DNA of 64,000 nt from Clostridiales bacterium UBA7273 (GCA_002472405.1 DKRV01000006.1:50074-114073), one strand, 5' to 3'; positions 9,194-17,208 are shown, numbered from the stretch's first letter. Notes: a model not told the origin generated them from the letters alone. Program-made: numbers and translations.

Positions 9194-10711
9194 ATGCTTG
9201 CAACGATAAGATCGCTCGGAGTCAAGGGCATCGGCGGCTACGGCGTTTCCGTTGAGGTTTTCGTGTCCAACGGCCTTGTGAATTTTGATATCGTCGGTCT
9301 GCCCGATGCCGCAGTCAGGGAGGCACGCGAGAGGGTGCGCGCCGCGATAAAATCAAACGGCTTCAAATTCCCGGTCAGCCGCGTCACAGTCAATCTTGCG
9401 CCGGCGGACACGAAAAAGGCCGGAACGGTATACGATCTGCCGATAATGCTTGGCATTCTTGCCGCAACTGGCGTGATACGCCAGCCGAAGTCCGACTGTG
9501 CATTTTTCGGCGAGCTTTCGCTCAACGGAACGCTGCGGCCGGTCAGCGGTGCGCTGCCCATGGCGGTCGCCGCCGCGCGCGAGGGCGTGCGCGAGCTGTT
9601 CGTGCCTGCCGATAACGCGCAGGAAGCCTCCTATGCCGAGGGCGTGACGGTGTATCCCGTCGAGAATGTGTCCGAGCTTATTGCGCATCTCAGGGGAGAA
9701 TTTCGCATAAAGCCGATGGATATACCTAAGCTCGACCCGGCAACGGTGAAATATCTTGATTTTTCCGATGTCAAGGGTCAGGAGAATGTGAAGCGCGCCA
9801 TGGAGATCGCTGCGGCCGGCGGACACAACATACTCATGGTCGGCCCTCCGGGCGCCGGCAAGAGCATGATGAGCAAGCGCCTGCCCGGCATATTGCCGGA
9901 TATGACGCGCGAGGAAATGCTTAAATCCACGGAGATCTACTCCGTCGCAGGACTTACGGGTAAGAATAACCCGATCATCTCCGCACGCCCGTTCCGTGCG
10001 CCGCACCACACCGTTTCGGGCGCTGCAATGTCCGGCGGCGGAGCGGTTCCGCGCCCGGGCGAGATCAGCCTTGCACACAACGGCGTGCTGTTTCTCGATG
10101 AGCTGCCGGAGTTTCGCAAGGACGTGCTCGAGGTGCTGCGTCAGCCGCTTGAGGACGGCGAGGTCACCGTATCGCGCGTTGCCGGGACCGAGACCTTTCC
10201 GGCAAACTTCATGCTCGTGTGTGCAATGAACCCCTGCAAATGCGGATGGTACGGCCATCCGTCGGGGCGCTGCCGCTGCTCTGCAAACGAGGTGCGCGCG
10301 TATCACAGCCGCATCTCAGGGCCGCTGCTCGACCGCATCGATATCATCGTCGAGGCTCCGGCGCTTGAGTACGAGGAGCTTAAAAACCGCGCGCCAGCTG
10401 AAAGCTCTGATGACATAAAGCGCCGCGTTGATGCCGCGCGCCTTATTCAGCGCAAGCGCTTTGAGGGCACCGGCATTCTCAGCAACGCCGGCATGAGTAC
10501 CAAGGCGCTCAACGCCTACTGCCTTCTCACGCCTGAGTGCGAGCATCTCATGCACGATGCCTTCGACCGCATGGGCCTTACCGCACGCAGCTACGACCGC
10601 ATCCTCCGCGTCGCTCGCACCATAGCCGATCTCGAAGGCGAGGAAGCCATAGGCGCGATGCACATAGCGGAAGCTATACAGTACCGCACTTATGACTTCC
10701 GTGAGGTCTGA
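9194..10711 (+). CDS. comM: YifB/ComM family magnesium-chelatase-like AAA+ ATPase
   Basis: A 505-aa protein with the YifB architecture: an N-terminal ChlI-like Lon-protease-fold domain (about 1-170), a central AAA+ domain with Walker A GPPGAGKS (about 217-224) and Walker B FLDELPEF, a CxCG(x)8CxC zinc-like cluster (CAMNPCKCGWYGHPSGRCRC), and a C-terminal helical domain. ComM is a hexameric branch-migration helicase that aids recombination during natural transformation; YifB homologues are also widespread in non-competent bacteria. The gene stands alone, with a terminator before it and spacer sequence after it. Confidence 0.92.
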   Translation: MLATIRSLGVKGIGGYGVSVEVFVSNGLVNFDIVGLPDAAVREARERVRAAIKSNGFKFPVSRVTVNLAPADTKKAGTVYDLPIMLGILAATGVIRQPKSDCAFFGELSLNGTLRPVSGALPMAVAAAREGVRELFVPADNAQEASYAEGVTVYPVENVSELIAHLRGEFRIKPMDIPKLDPATVKYLDFSDVKGQENVKRAMEIAAAGGHNILMVGPPGAGKSMMSKRLPGILPDMTREEMLKSTEIYSVAGLTGKNNPIISARPFRAPHHTVSGAAMSGGGAVPRPGEISLAHNGVLFLDELPEFRKDVLEVLRQPLEDGEVTVSRVAGTETFPANFMLVCAMNPCKCGWYGHPSGRCRCSANEVRAYHSRISGPLLDRIDIIVEAPALEYEELKNRAPAESSDDIKRRVDAARLIQRKRFEGTGILSNAGMSTKALNAYCLLTPECEHLMHDAFDRMGLTARSYDRILRVARTIADLEGEEAIGAMHIAEAIQYRTYDFREV

Positions 10712-10715
10712 CCGG

Positions 10716-10849
10716 TTAAAACTCGCTCATAGTGCCCGAAAGCCCTGGGAAATACAAACAGTATTCCCGTCGGGTATTTCAGCCGCTCTGAACGAATTTT
10801 TCCTCGGTCAGGCTAAGGGGCTAAAATCCGCTCATAGTATCTGAAAGCC
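10716..10849. repeat. Short imperfect direct repeat downstream of comM
   Basis: A segment of about 28 bp occurs twice (about 10716-10743 and 10821-10849), both containing CGCTCATAGT and ending CTGAAAGCC or CCGAAAGCC. The copies are about 104 bp apart in a 207-bp spacer with no gene. Function is unknown. Confidence 0.55.
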
Positions 10850-10868
10850 ATACGAAATAAATAAAGCT

Positions 10869-10894
10869 AAAGCTCCCCGTTAGGGGAGCTTTTT
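10869..10894. terminator. Terminator between convergent comM and porB
   Basis: A 10-bp perfect stem (AAAGCTCCCC with GGGGAGCTTT) and a T-run on the plus strand. The A-rich left side also allows use by porB on the minus strand. Confidence 0.85.
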
Positions 10895-10918
10895 GCGTAT
10901 CGTTTATTATAGTCAGCA

Positions 10919-11821
10919 TTACTCCGCTGCAAGACGCACAAGCAGCGCGTATCGCTCATCGACCATGTGCTGAATGGCGGCAAGCTCCTCGGATGAGAGC
11001 TTTTTAAATTTGCCGATGCCGCGAATAAATTCCTCGACGGTGATCGGAGCCGGATTGCGGCTTAAAGTAAGCTTCCCGTTTTCACGCTCCCAAAGTGGGA
11101 ACATGTTGGATGCAACCGCTTTTTTCGCAACCTCGATCGACATGCTCGGGGCAAATTTCCAACCGATCGGGCAGGGGGAAAACACATGAAGATATGCAAA
11201 GCCGGGCTTGCTTGCGTCCAGACCCTTTTGAATTTTCGCCACGAGATCTGCCATGTTAGACGGACTTGCGGTTGCGCAGTACTCAATGTTGTGCATTGCC
11301 ATGATAAGCGGCAGATATTTTTGCTGCTGTTCTTTTCCGTTTATGGCATCGCCGGCCGGAGTGGTGGATGTGCTCGAGCCGAGCGATGTTGTTGAGCTGC
11401 GCTGATACCCGGTGTTCATGTAACCTTCGTTGTCATAGCAGACATAAAGCATCTTTGTTCCGCGCTCGGCGGCTCCGGAAAGGCTCTGGAAGCCGCAGTC
11501 GGCAGTTGCTCCGTCGCCTGCGATGGCCACTATGTTTACATCCGTGCGCCCACGGCGCTGATACATCTCGCTGACGCCGGACATAAAGGCTGCGGTGTTG
11601 TCGAGCAGGGTGATATGAATAGGGGCCGTGCAGCCGTTGGAAAAATTCCAGCCGTCTACACCTGCACCTGCCATGCATCCGGGAGGCACGGCAAAGACGC
11701 TGTTGCTGCCGGCGATCTGCATGACGCGGCGTAGGATAAGCTCGCCGCCGCAGCCCTGACAGGCCGATGAACCGGGGGTCATTACATTTTGCGTTTGTTT
11801 CAAAACATCAATATAACTCAT
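10919..11821 (-). CDS. porB: 2-oxoacid:ferredoxin oxidoreductase beta subunit (PorB type)
   Basis: A 300-aa TPP-binding subunit. It carries the cysteine motif ACQGCGGEL near the N-terminus, the VPPGCMAGAG region, the TPP/Mg motif GDGATADCGFQSLSGAAERG and YDNEGYMNTGYQRSS, all typical of pyruvate synthase beta subunits that make acetyl-CoA, CO2 and reduced ferredoxin with an alpha, gamma and delta subunit. The frame and ribosome site (GGAGGGAGAACG) are intact. The upstream alpha gene is only a remnant and no gamma or delta subunit is present, so this copy is an orphan and probably non-functional as a complex unless other subunits are encoded elsewhere. Confidence 0.9.
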   Translation of the reverse strand: MSYIDVLKQTQNVMTPGSSACQGCGGELILRRVMQIAGSNSVFAVPPGCMAGAGVDGWNFSNGCTAPIHITLLDNTAAFMSGVSEMYQRRGRTDVNIVAIAGDGATADCGFQSLSGAAERGTKMLYVCYDNEGYMNTGYQRSSTTSLGSSTSTTPAGDAINGKEQQQKYLPLIMAMHNIEYCATASPSNMADLVAKIQKGLDASKPGFAYLHVFSPCPIGWKFAPSMSIEVAKKAVASNMFPLWERENGKLTLSRNPAPITVEEFIRGIGKFKKLSSEELAAIQHMVDERYALLVRLAAE

Positions 11822-11833
11822 CGTTCTCCCTCC

Positions 11834-12110
11834 TCAATCGTTCATGAGCCAGAGCGTTTCTTTTGCGCCGGGCTTGCTCTTTGCCTGCTCAAGCTTTTCA
11901 ATGCAGCCGCCGTAGCAGACGTTGACCGGAATGTGAACGCGCTCGTCCTCTGTGATGCGGTACGCCTGTATCATCATATCGAGAATTTCCTGATTGCTCT
12001 CGCAGAACATTTGTATCCAACCGGCGTCGCGCACGCTCATGGCGTCCTGCTGGCCGCTCCATATTGTCTCCGGCGATGTCATTTCGCGCGTCGCGATAGC
12101 CATAACCATC
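11834..12110 (-). pseudogene. porA (2-oxoacid:ferredoxin oxidoreductase alpha) remnant
   Basis: About 90 codons on the minus strand match an internal part of PorA: VMAIATREMTSPETIWSGQQ, then SVRDAGWIQMFCESNQEILDMMIQAYRI and HIPVNVCYGG. The residues from CIEKLEQ to the stop look like a C-terminal tail, so several hundred intervening residues of the usual roughly 390 are missing. The N-terminal part is replaced at about 12108-12112 by sequence of an IclR gene on the opposite strand. It lies 12 bases upstream of porB, the normal porA-porB order. Confidence 0.75.
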
Positions 12111-12601
12111 CGTATCTTACCGAAATGGCGGAAAAATCGGGAGAGACCTGCCATGCATCGATCCTCGATGACGGCGTGCATGTAATGTTCATCGACCGTG
12201 TTCTCGGCACGTCATTTTTGAAGATGGACACGGCAATCGGCTTTCGGTTTTATGCCCATTGCACGGCAACCGGCAAGGCGATCCTGGCATTTCAGTCGGA
12301 ACAGGCTGTAAATCAATATATCCGCAGGGCCGAGTTTAAGCCGGTAACGGCTCAGTCAATTAAGGATGCGCAGAGCCTGCTGCGTACCTTGGACGAGATA
12401 CGCAGCAAGGGCTATGCCTGCGATAATTAGGAGGCAGAGCTGGGACTTACCTGCTATGCCATGCCTCTGCTTGACAGCTCGGGGCACGCTTATGCCGCCA
12501 TAAGCATCTCCGGCCCGACCACGCGGATGGAGGCAAATTGCGACAGGCACTTGAACCTTCTAAGCAGCGCCGTGTCGAAGATATCACGCACGATAACTTG
12601 A
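12108..12601 (+). pseudogene. IclR-family regulator remnant (effector domain only)
   Basis: The plus-strand frame reads PYLTEMAEKSGETCHASILDDG..., then GFRFYAHCTATGKAILAF, the effector-binding domain of IclR regulators. The N-terminal winged helix is gone: upstream sequence belongs to porA on the other strand. A TAG at 12428-12430 interrupts the frame exactly where the family reads 'YAxDxEExELGL', and the same frame continues past it (EAELGLTCYAMPLLDSSG) to TGA at 12599. A single G-to-T change would explain the stop. This was probably once the regulator of the por cluster. Confidence 0.8.
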
Positions 12602-12620
12602 GGCTCGACATCGTCACCTT

Positions 12621-12660
12621 AATATTTAAAAGCTCACCGTTTGGTGAGCTTTTAAATATT
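12621..12660. terminator. Perfect 18-bp inverted repeat, bidirectional terminator-like
   Basis: AATATTTAAAAGCTCACC, loop GTTT, then its exact reverse complement. The T- and A-rich flanks of the stem make it usable in both directions. Confidence 0.75.
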
Positions 12661-12701
12661 AATAATAGCCAAAAGTTTGACAATTTTACTGCGATTGTAT
12701 G

Positions 12702-12730
12702 TTGACTGCCGGATTTTATGGGAATATAAT
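12702..12730 (+). promoter_or_regulatory. Sigma-A promoter of the ligase-ACP operon
   Basis: TTGACT (12702-12707), a 17-bp spacer and TATAAT (12725-12730). The leader is short (about 30 nt) before the GTG start. Confidence 0.85.
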
Positions 12731-12764
12731 CTATACAAACATACTATCTTGGTAGGTGAAAGAC

Positions 12765-14333
12765 GTGAGTGCAAAGCATTTTTCCTTCGTCAGCTACAGA
12801 GATCTCCGCGAGCTTGTCGATACGGCGGCGGAGCGATATCCGAACACCGAATTTTTTATCAGCAGTGATAAGCTTTTACCGTACATAACAGGCCGGCAGC
12901 TTCGTCACTGCTGCTGTGCATTTGCGCATATTGTGTGCAGCGAGGGCAGGCAGGACGAGCATATTGCCGTTCTCGGGCGCAACTGCGCTGCGTGGATAAC
13001 GGCGTTTTTCTCAATAGTGACGGGCGGCTGTGTTGCTGTTCCGCTGTCTGTTGACGCAAAGGAAGATGAGCTTGACTATTGCGTCAAGAAAGCCGACTGC
13101 ACGGCGCTTGTGTACGAGATCGGCAGCAGGCACGAGGCCGAGCGGCTGAAGGCATCAAACCCCGGCCTGCGGCTTGTAGAGATGCATGAGCTTGTCTCGG
13201 CGCTGCTTGCGTGCGAGGGCGAGTATCGTCCGCGCCCAAAGCCGGATGACATTGCGGCGCTGTATTTCACCTCGGGAACAACGGCAAACAGTCGCTGTGT
13301 TATCCTCACCCACGGAAACCTCACGGCGCACCTGAACGCCGCGATGGCCGCTCTGCCGCTGTCGCCGGATGATATCGGCCTGTCGGTTCTGCCGCCGAGC
13401 CACACCTTTGAGCTTATGACGAACATAGTCGGTGCGCTTCACTGCGGCGGAACGCTGTATATTAACGAGAGCATAAAAACAGTAAAGCGCAATCTGAAAA
13501 AATATCAGCCGAGCATACTCGTTGTCGTGCCGATCGTTTTGCAGATGCTGCATAAACAGATAATCGCACAGGCGAAAAAAAGCGGCAAGCTCGAGGCGCT
13601 TGAAAAGGGCCTTAAATTAAGCGCATTTCTGCACCGCTTCGGGATAGATATCAGCCGAAAGCTTTTTGCCGAGGTGTACGATGTCCTAGGCGGCAAGCTG
13701 AGATATTTCCTCTGCGGCGGAGCGCCGCTGGATAAGCAGCTCGTTGAATTTTTCGCCGCGCTCGGCATAACGGTTTTGCAGGGCTACGGCATAACCGAGT
13801 GCTCGCCGATAGTGGCGGCGAACCTGCCCGAGGCAAACCGCATCGGTTCTGTCGGACGGCAGTTTAAGTGCTGCGAGGTCAGAATCATTGACGGCGAGAT
13901 ATGTGTGCGAGGCGGCAGCGTCTCGCCGGGATATTACCGCGACGATATCGCGACGCAGCAGGCGTTTTACGACGGCTGGTTCCACACCGGCGACCTCGGA
14001 TATATGGACAGCAGCGGTTACATATTCTTCACCGGACGGCGCAAAAACCTCATCGTTCTGCCAAACGGCGAGAACGTCTCGCCCGAGGAACTTGAGGAAA
14101 AGCTATATCGCATCGACGGCGTTGAAGATGCGCTTGTCAGTCAGGACGGCGGAGTTATATGCGCCGAGGTCTATGCCGACGCGGAGATCATCCCGGACAC
14201 GGAAGAGCTGCAAAAAGTGATCGACAGGCTCAACGCGAGCTTACCGATGTTCAAGCAGATCAGCAGAATTACATTGCGCAAAGAGCCGTTTGAAAAAACA
14301 TCAACGCAGAAGATAAAAAGGAGAGGTGCATAA
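12765..14333 (+). CDS. AMP-binding acyl-CoA/acyl-ACP synthetase-like ligase
   Basis: This is a member of the adenylate-forming superfamily, activating a carboxylic acid with ATP to an acyl-AMP and then to a thioester. Motifs are the P-loop TSGTTANSR (about residues 170-178, with the usual GTTGxPK modified to TANSR), YGITECSP, the hinge TGDLGYMDSSGY and GRRKNLIVLPNGENVSPEELE. The terminal KTSTQKIKR holds the catalytic lysine region. GTG 12765 is favoured over GTG 12756 because GGTAGGTG is correctly placed for it. The stop overlaps the ATG of an acyl carrier protein, suggesting that the acyl group is loaded onto that carrier. The substrate cannot be read from sequence. Confidence 0.88.
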   Translation: MSAKHFSFVSYRDLRELVDTAAERYPNTEFFISSDKLLPYITGRQLRHCCCAFAHIVCSEGRQDEHIAVLGRNCAAWITAFFSIVTGGCVAVPLSVDAKEDELDYCVKKADCTALVYEIGSRHEAERLKASNPGLRLVEMHELVSALLACEGEYRPRPKPDDIAALYFTSGTTANSRCVILTHGNLTAHLNAAMAALPLSPDDIGLSVLPPSHTFELMTNIVGALHCGGTLYINESIKTVKRNLKKYQPSILVVVPIVLQMLHKQIIAQAKKSGKLEALEKGLKLSAFLHRFGIDISRKLFAEVYDVLGGKLRYFLCGGAPLDKQLVEFFAALGITVLQGYGITECSPIVAANLPEANRIGSVGRQFKCCEVRIIDGEICVRGGSVSPGYYRDDIATQQAFYDGWFHTGDLGYMDSSGYIFFTGRRKNLIVLPNGENVSPEELEEKLYRIDGVEDALVSQDGGVICAEVYADAEIIPDTEELQKVIDRLNASLPMFKQISRITLRKEPFEKTSTQKIKRRGA

Positions 14334-14566
14334 TGAACGAAAAAATATTGCAGATCCTTGCCGAGGTATCGGGCACGGATGCGGAAAGCATAAAAGAAAA
14401 CACACGCCTTGCCGACGATCTTGGCCTGACCTCGTTTGACCTTGCCGATGTTGTCGTAAGCATCGAGGATGAATACGGCGTGAGCATACCCGACGAGGTG
14501 TTCCAGACGCTGCACACGGTCGGCGATGTTTTTGCTGCTGCAAAGAAGGTGCTTGGTGATGCTTAA
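14333..14566 (+). CDS. Acyl carrier protein
   Basis: A 77-aa acidic four-helix protein with the phosphopantetheine attachment motif as DLGLTSFDLAD (the serine replaces the usual DSL context but is in the right position) and IPDEVFQTLHTVGDVF in helix III. It is overlapped by the ligase stop (TAATGA) and itself overlaps the next gene by 8 bases, so the four genes are likely translated as one coupled unit. No fatty-acid synthase genes lie nearby, so this is a dedicated carrier rather than the housekeeping AcpP. Confidence 0.9.
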   Translation: MNEKILQILAEVSGTDAESIKENTRLADDLGLTSFDLADVVVSIEDEYGVSIPDEVFQTLHTVGDVFAAAKKVLGDA

Positions 14567-15599
14567 AACCGACAGACTGCCCGAGCTTTCGCAGATCGAC
14601 GTGTTCAAATCGCCGTGCTTTGTGTTCGATATGCACAGCCGGGAGAAGAAAAACCTCATAACGCGCTATCGCGGAACCGTGTGCCGAAAGCTGCCGGCAG
14701 GCTTTGAGATAGTATCATGGCAAAAGAGCATGTATCGCTTCGGCGGCCTTTACCGAGAAGTGCCGATTGCCGTGCGCGCAGAGCTTGACGAAAGCGCACG
14801 CATAGTCTCGCTTACGATCGACGAGGAAAGCTGCGGCTCGCAGGGCAAAAGCTGCGATTTTGCTTGCCTGGAGCGCTCACTTCGTGATAAACTTATAAAC
14901 AGGCCGTTCACTGAGTTTTCGCAGATCTATAAAGATGCCGGTACGACCGGCTGCCTGCACGTTTTTGAGATACTAAGCGGCGCATCCGCGTTTTTCGCCG
15001 TCCTCCGGGACAGTGGCAGCAATGACGGCGCAGAGCAGGAGCTTGTCAAAATATCGCCCGATGCCGGCGGCCTCAGCGCTGAGAATATCCACGAGGTGCT
15101 CGGCAAAACGTCGGTCACGAAGATCGACCTGCGGCATAATGCTCTGCCCACTTTCGGCAAAAAAGGCCTGCCGGAGAGTATGGATGCGCATCTTTCCGTA
15201 AGCGTCAACGGCAGACCGGTGAGCGAGAGCGATATAAAAGCTGATGATTTTCCCGGCTGCTACAGCCGGCTCAACAGAGCGTACACGCGCGCTTATCATG
15301 CCGAGAAAAAGTTCTTCGGCCTCAGCGGCAAGCAGCGCTTTTCAAACCTGCCGTCGCTTGTCGGACTCACGGTGCTTGCGCTCAGCCATGAGGGCATGAG
15401 CGGAACGTTTTCTCGTGCGGCAAAGCTTGAAAACATCCTCATTTTCCTGCAAACGGGCGAGGGCAGGGAAGGCTGCATCGGATTCAGGAAGGGTCTTAAC
15501 ATGAATCAGCAGTATATGCTCAAGGCGGCGATAGGCGCGGCTCTCGGCTGCGCGGCGCTCGCGCTGGGCGTTGCTTTAAAAAGGAGAGTAAGATTATGA
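14559..15599 (+). CDS. Unrecognised protein with C-terminal membrane anchor
   Basis: A 346-aa protein that I do not recognise. ATG 14559 overlaps the ACP gene and follows AGAAGGTG; an earlier ATG at 14526 lies inside the ACP gene. The body is soluble and mixed, with several cysteines (CFVFDM, TVCRKL, EESCGSQGKSCDFACLE), and the last about 25 residues form one hydrophobic helix ending in KRRVRL, the layout of a tail-anchored protein facing the cytoplasm. There is no signal peptide. The tight coupling to ligase and ACP suggests a role in using the activated acyl chain, but this is inference. Confidence 0.75.
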   Translation: MLKTDRLPELSQIDVFKSPCFVFDMHSREKKNLITRYRGTVCRKLPAGFEIVSWQKSMYRFGGLYREVPIAVRAELDESARIVSLTIDEESCGSQGKSCDFACLERSLRDKLINRPFTEFSQIYKDAGTTGCLHVFEILSGASAFFAVLRDSGSNDGAEQELVKISPDAGGLSAENIHEVLGKTSVTKIDLRHNALPTFGKKGLPESMDAHLSVSVNGRPVSESDIKADDFPGCYSRLNRAYTRAYHAEKKFFGLSGKQRFSNLPSLVGLTVLALSHEGMSGTFSRAAKLENILIFLQTGEGREGCIGFRKGLNMNQQYMLKAAIGAALGCAALALGVALKRRVRL

Positions 15600-16219
15600 A
15601 CAAAGACATTGATGTCAGCAGCCTGAAGATCGATCTTTATTCCGATAAATCGGTCAGGGACTTCACTACCGACGTCGCGCAGAAGGACGGGCGCATGTGG
15701 CTCAGCAACGTTTCGGCCGAGATCGCGGCGGAAGCGGCGGCGCTTGCGGTCAAGGCGCTGCGCAAGTCCGGGCTTGAGGATGCGGACATGAAAAATGCCG
15801 AGCATTTTATCGAGGTCCTGCGCAAGTTTTTCCTCAAGACCGTCGATCAGGAGCTGCAATCGCGCGCCGAGTGGGATAAGGAGGTCGCCGAGGGCAAAAG
15901 TCAGGCCTACATCGAGGGCGGAGTGTTTGCCGCCTGCTCGGAGATCGACGAGGTGCTCTACGGCATGATAAAGCTCATCGACATGATAGAGTCTGTTTCC
16001 GATAAGCTCGCGCCCGAGGCCTGTGCCGATGCGGCTGCTGCCGTTTCCATTGGCCGCAGCGCAATGGAGTGCGTGAAGCTTCAGAGATATCACTACTCAA
16101 CGCTCATCTCCGGCGACGTTAACTCCAGGGCAATGCGCCGCGAGCCTGAGCTTGCTATAGATGACTGCACCGAGCGGTATGAGGCGCTGTACAAAAAGCT
16201 TCAGGATAAGCTGAAATAA
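15596..16219 (+). CDS. Unrecognised helical protein, last gene of the ligase-ACP operon
   Basis: A 207-aa, probably all-helical protein, starting at ATG 15596 within the ATGA overlap of the previous stop and preceded by AAGGAGAG. The C-terminal half (ACADAAAAVSIGRSAMECVKLQ) faintly recalls the helical bundle of cyclodeaminase/FTCD-C proteins, but the conserved PGGGS-type N-terminal motif is absent, so I do not assign that function. No signal peptide or membrane segment is apparent. A strong terminator follows, closing the four-gene unit. Confidence 0.75.
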   Translation: MNKDIDVSSLKIDLYSDKSVRDFTTDVAQKDGRMWLSNVSAEIAAEAAALAVKALRKSGLEDADMKNAEHFIEVLRKFFLKTVDQELQSRAEWDKEVAEGKSQAYIEGGVFAACSEIDEVLYGMIKLIDMIESVSDKLAPEACADAAAAVSIGRSAMECVKLQRYHYSTLISGDVNSRAMRREPELAIDDCTERYEALYKKLQDKLK

Positions 16220-16227
16220 TAAAAACA

Positions 16228-16258
16228 ACGGATGTTCGAGAGAACATCCGTTATTTTT
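16228..16258 (+). terminator. Terminator of the ligase-ACP operon
   Basis: ACGGATGTTC, loop GAGA, GAACATCCGT, then TATTTTT. It may also serve the convergent lipoprotein gene. Confidence 0.9.
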
Positions 16259-16691
16259 ATGCATCCAAAGTGATCAGATACGCGGTGTTTTCGGTGCTGT
16301 AATAAAGCAGAAAAACCCTGTTTAGCCCTTGGTTCTCGCTTTTATAGGCAAACGGCGTGCCGTCCGGAGCGGCAGGCAGCTCGACACCGTTTTCCCGGGC
16401 AAGCTCTATGCCGTCATCGGCATCTGCGTCCGGCGTTGTGTCGAGACCGGCAAAATGCGCGGAAGCGTCCTGCGAGAAGCTTATCTTATATGCCGCAAAG
16501 CCTTCGCCGAAAATGTTGCCGTCATCGTAGGTGTATGCGAGCCTTTCAACGGCTGTGCTTTCGCTTTTGAGGTCTATGCCGAATTCGCTTTTTATTGTGC
16601 TCAGAGCGCTCTGTGAGGGCGTTTGAGAACAGGCGCACAGCGCAATGGCCGCGAGGGTCAGCATAGTAATAATATATTTGAGCTTTTTCAT
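16257..16691 (-). CDS. Small lipoprotein of unknown function
   Basis: A 144-aa protein with a clear lipoprotein signal: MKKLK, a hydrophobic stretch and a lipobox ending ALCAC, with lipidation likely at C21. The mature part is acidic, with a DADADD stretch, and has no motif I recognise. The start is supported by GGAGGG upstream on the minus strand. It is a lone gene, convergent with the ligase-ACP operon. Confidence 0.8.
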   Translation of the reverse strand: MKKLKYIITMLTLAAIALCACSQTPSQSALSTIKSEFGIDLKSESTAVERLAYTYDDGNIFGEGFAAYKISFSQDASAHFAGLDTTPDADADDGIELARENGVELPAAPDGTPFAYKSENQGLNRVFLLYYSTENTAYLITLDA

Positions 16692-16817
16692 GCGAGCCCT
16701 CCTTTGAAGTGTTGATTTCGGGGGATAAAACGCCGTGCAGCCATATTATCACAGACAGATCGGAATTTAATGCAAATTTTGTTAACAAAGAAATTACGAG
16801 CTGCCAGGTAAAACGGC

Positions 16818-16848
16818 AAGGCCGCTGCGTTATCTCCGCAGCGGCCTT
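16818..16848. terminator. Strong hairpin in the 16.7-17.4 kb spacer
   Basis: AAGGCCGCTGCG paired with CGCAGCGGCCTT, 12 bp with a 7-nt loop. The T-run is weak on either strand. It lies upstream of the lipoprotein gene and beyond the end of the small minus-strand gene, so it could separate the two. Confidence 0.7.
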
Positions 16849-16878
16849 GATATATAAAATAATAATCCAGTAAACGCG

Positions 16879-16937
16879 AAATGACCCTTGACTGCACGGT
16901 TTCTTTACACCGTTTTCACAGCAGCCAAGGGTCATTT
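16879..16937 (-). terminator. Nested stem-loop at the 3' end of the small minus-strand gene
   Basis: The outer stem AAATGACCCTTG/CAAGGGTCATTT (12 bp) encloses an inner ACGGT/ACCGT stem. It starts 11 bases beyond the stop of the 50-codon ORF. A T-rich end is lacking, so it may be a structured 3' end rather than a classical terminator. Confidence 0.6.
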
Positions 16938-16947
16938 CTGTGAATTC

Positions 16948-17100
16948 TTAGTATCTAACATCATTGGTTACCTCTCTTTCTGCGGAATTGATGCCGCCTG
17001 CCAACGGAACGCAAATCAAAACACTCTGAATAACTACGATCGATTCCCCAAGCGGGATGTGGCCTGTGTTCTCGTTCTCTTGATATTTTGACTTCGGCAT
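16948..17100 (-). CDS. Putative 50-aa hydrophobic small protein
   Basis: The minus-strand ORF from ATG at 17100 encodes a charged N-terminus (MPKSKYQENENTGHIPLG), a hydrophobic core (SIVVIQSVLICVPLAGGI) and a charged tail. GAGGGAG precedes the ATG at a short distance. A well-formed promoter (17180-17208) and a structured leader lie upstream, and a nested hairpin follows the stop, so the whole unit looks like a genuine gene. It resembles a small membrane peptide; I do not recognise the family. The hydrophobic segment is barely long enough to span a membrane. Confidence 0.5.
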   Translation of the reverse strand: MPKSKYQENENTGHIPLGESIVVIQSVLICVPLAGGINSAEREVTNDVRY

Positions 17101-17102
17101 CG

Positions 17103-17140
17103 TCTCCCTCGCTGCCGACTCTCTGTCGGGTTTCGAGGGA
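17103..17140 (-). promoter_or_regulatory. Stem-loop leader in front of the 50-aa ORF
   Basis: In the minus-strand transcript TCCCTCG pairs with CGAGGGA, enclosing an inner CCGAC/GTCGG hairpin. The outer 3' arm overlaps the GAGGGAG ribosome site, so closing the stem would mask it. Confidence 0.5.
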
Positions 17141-17179
17141 CCGTTACTTGTACATCGGTATCACCCTTTCTGTGATTTA

Positions 17180-17208
17180 AAGATACCAAATTTCCGCGGT
17201 TTATTCAA
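17180..17208 (-). promoter_or_regulatory. Sigma-A promoter of the 50-aa ORF
   Basis: On the minus strand TTGAAT, a 17-bp spacer and TATCTT. The predicted transcript start is near 17172, giving a leader of about 70 nt. Confidence 0.65.

Noticed and set aside
12737..12760. FapR- or FabT-like operator near the ligase promoter (TACTATCTTGGTA)
   Set aside because: The match is short and imperfect, and no fatty-acid synthesis gene is near.
15596..16219. Cyclodeaminase (FTCD-C) assignment for the last gene of the ligase-ACP operon
   Set aside because: Only a short helical stretch is similar, and the N-terminal glycine-rich motif is missing.
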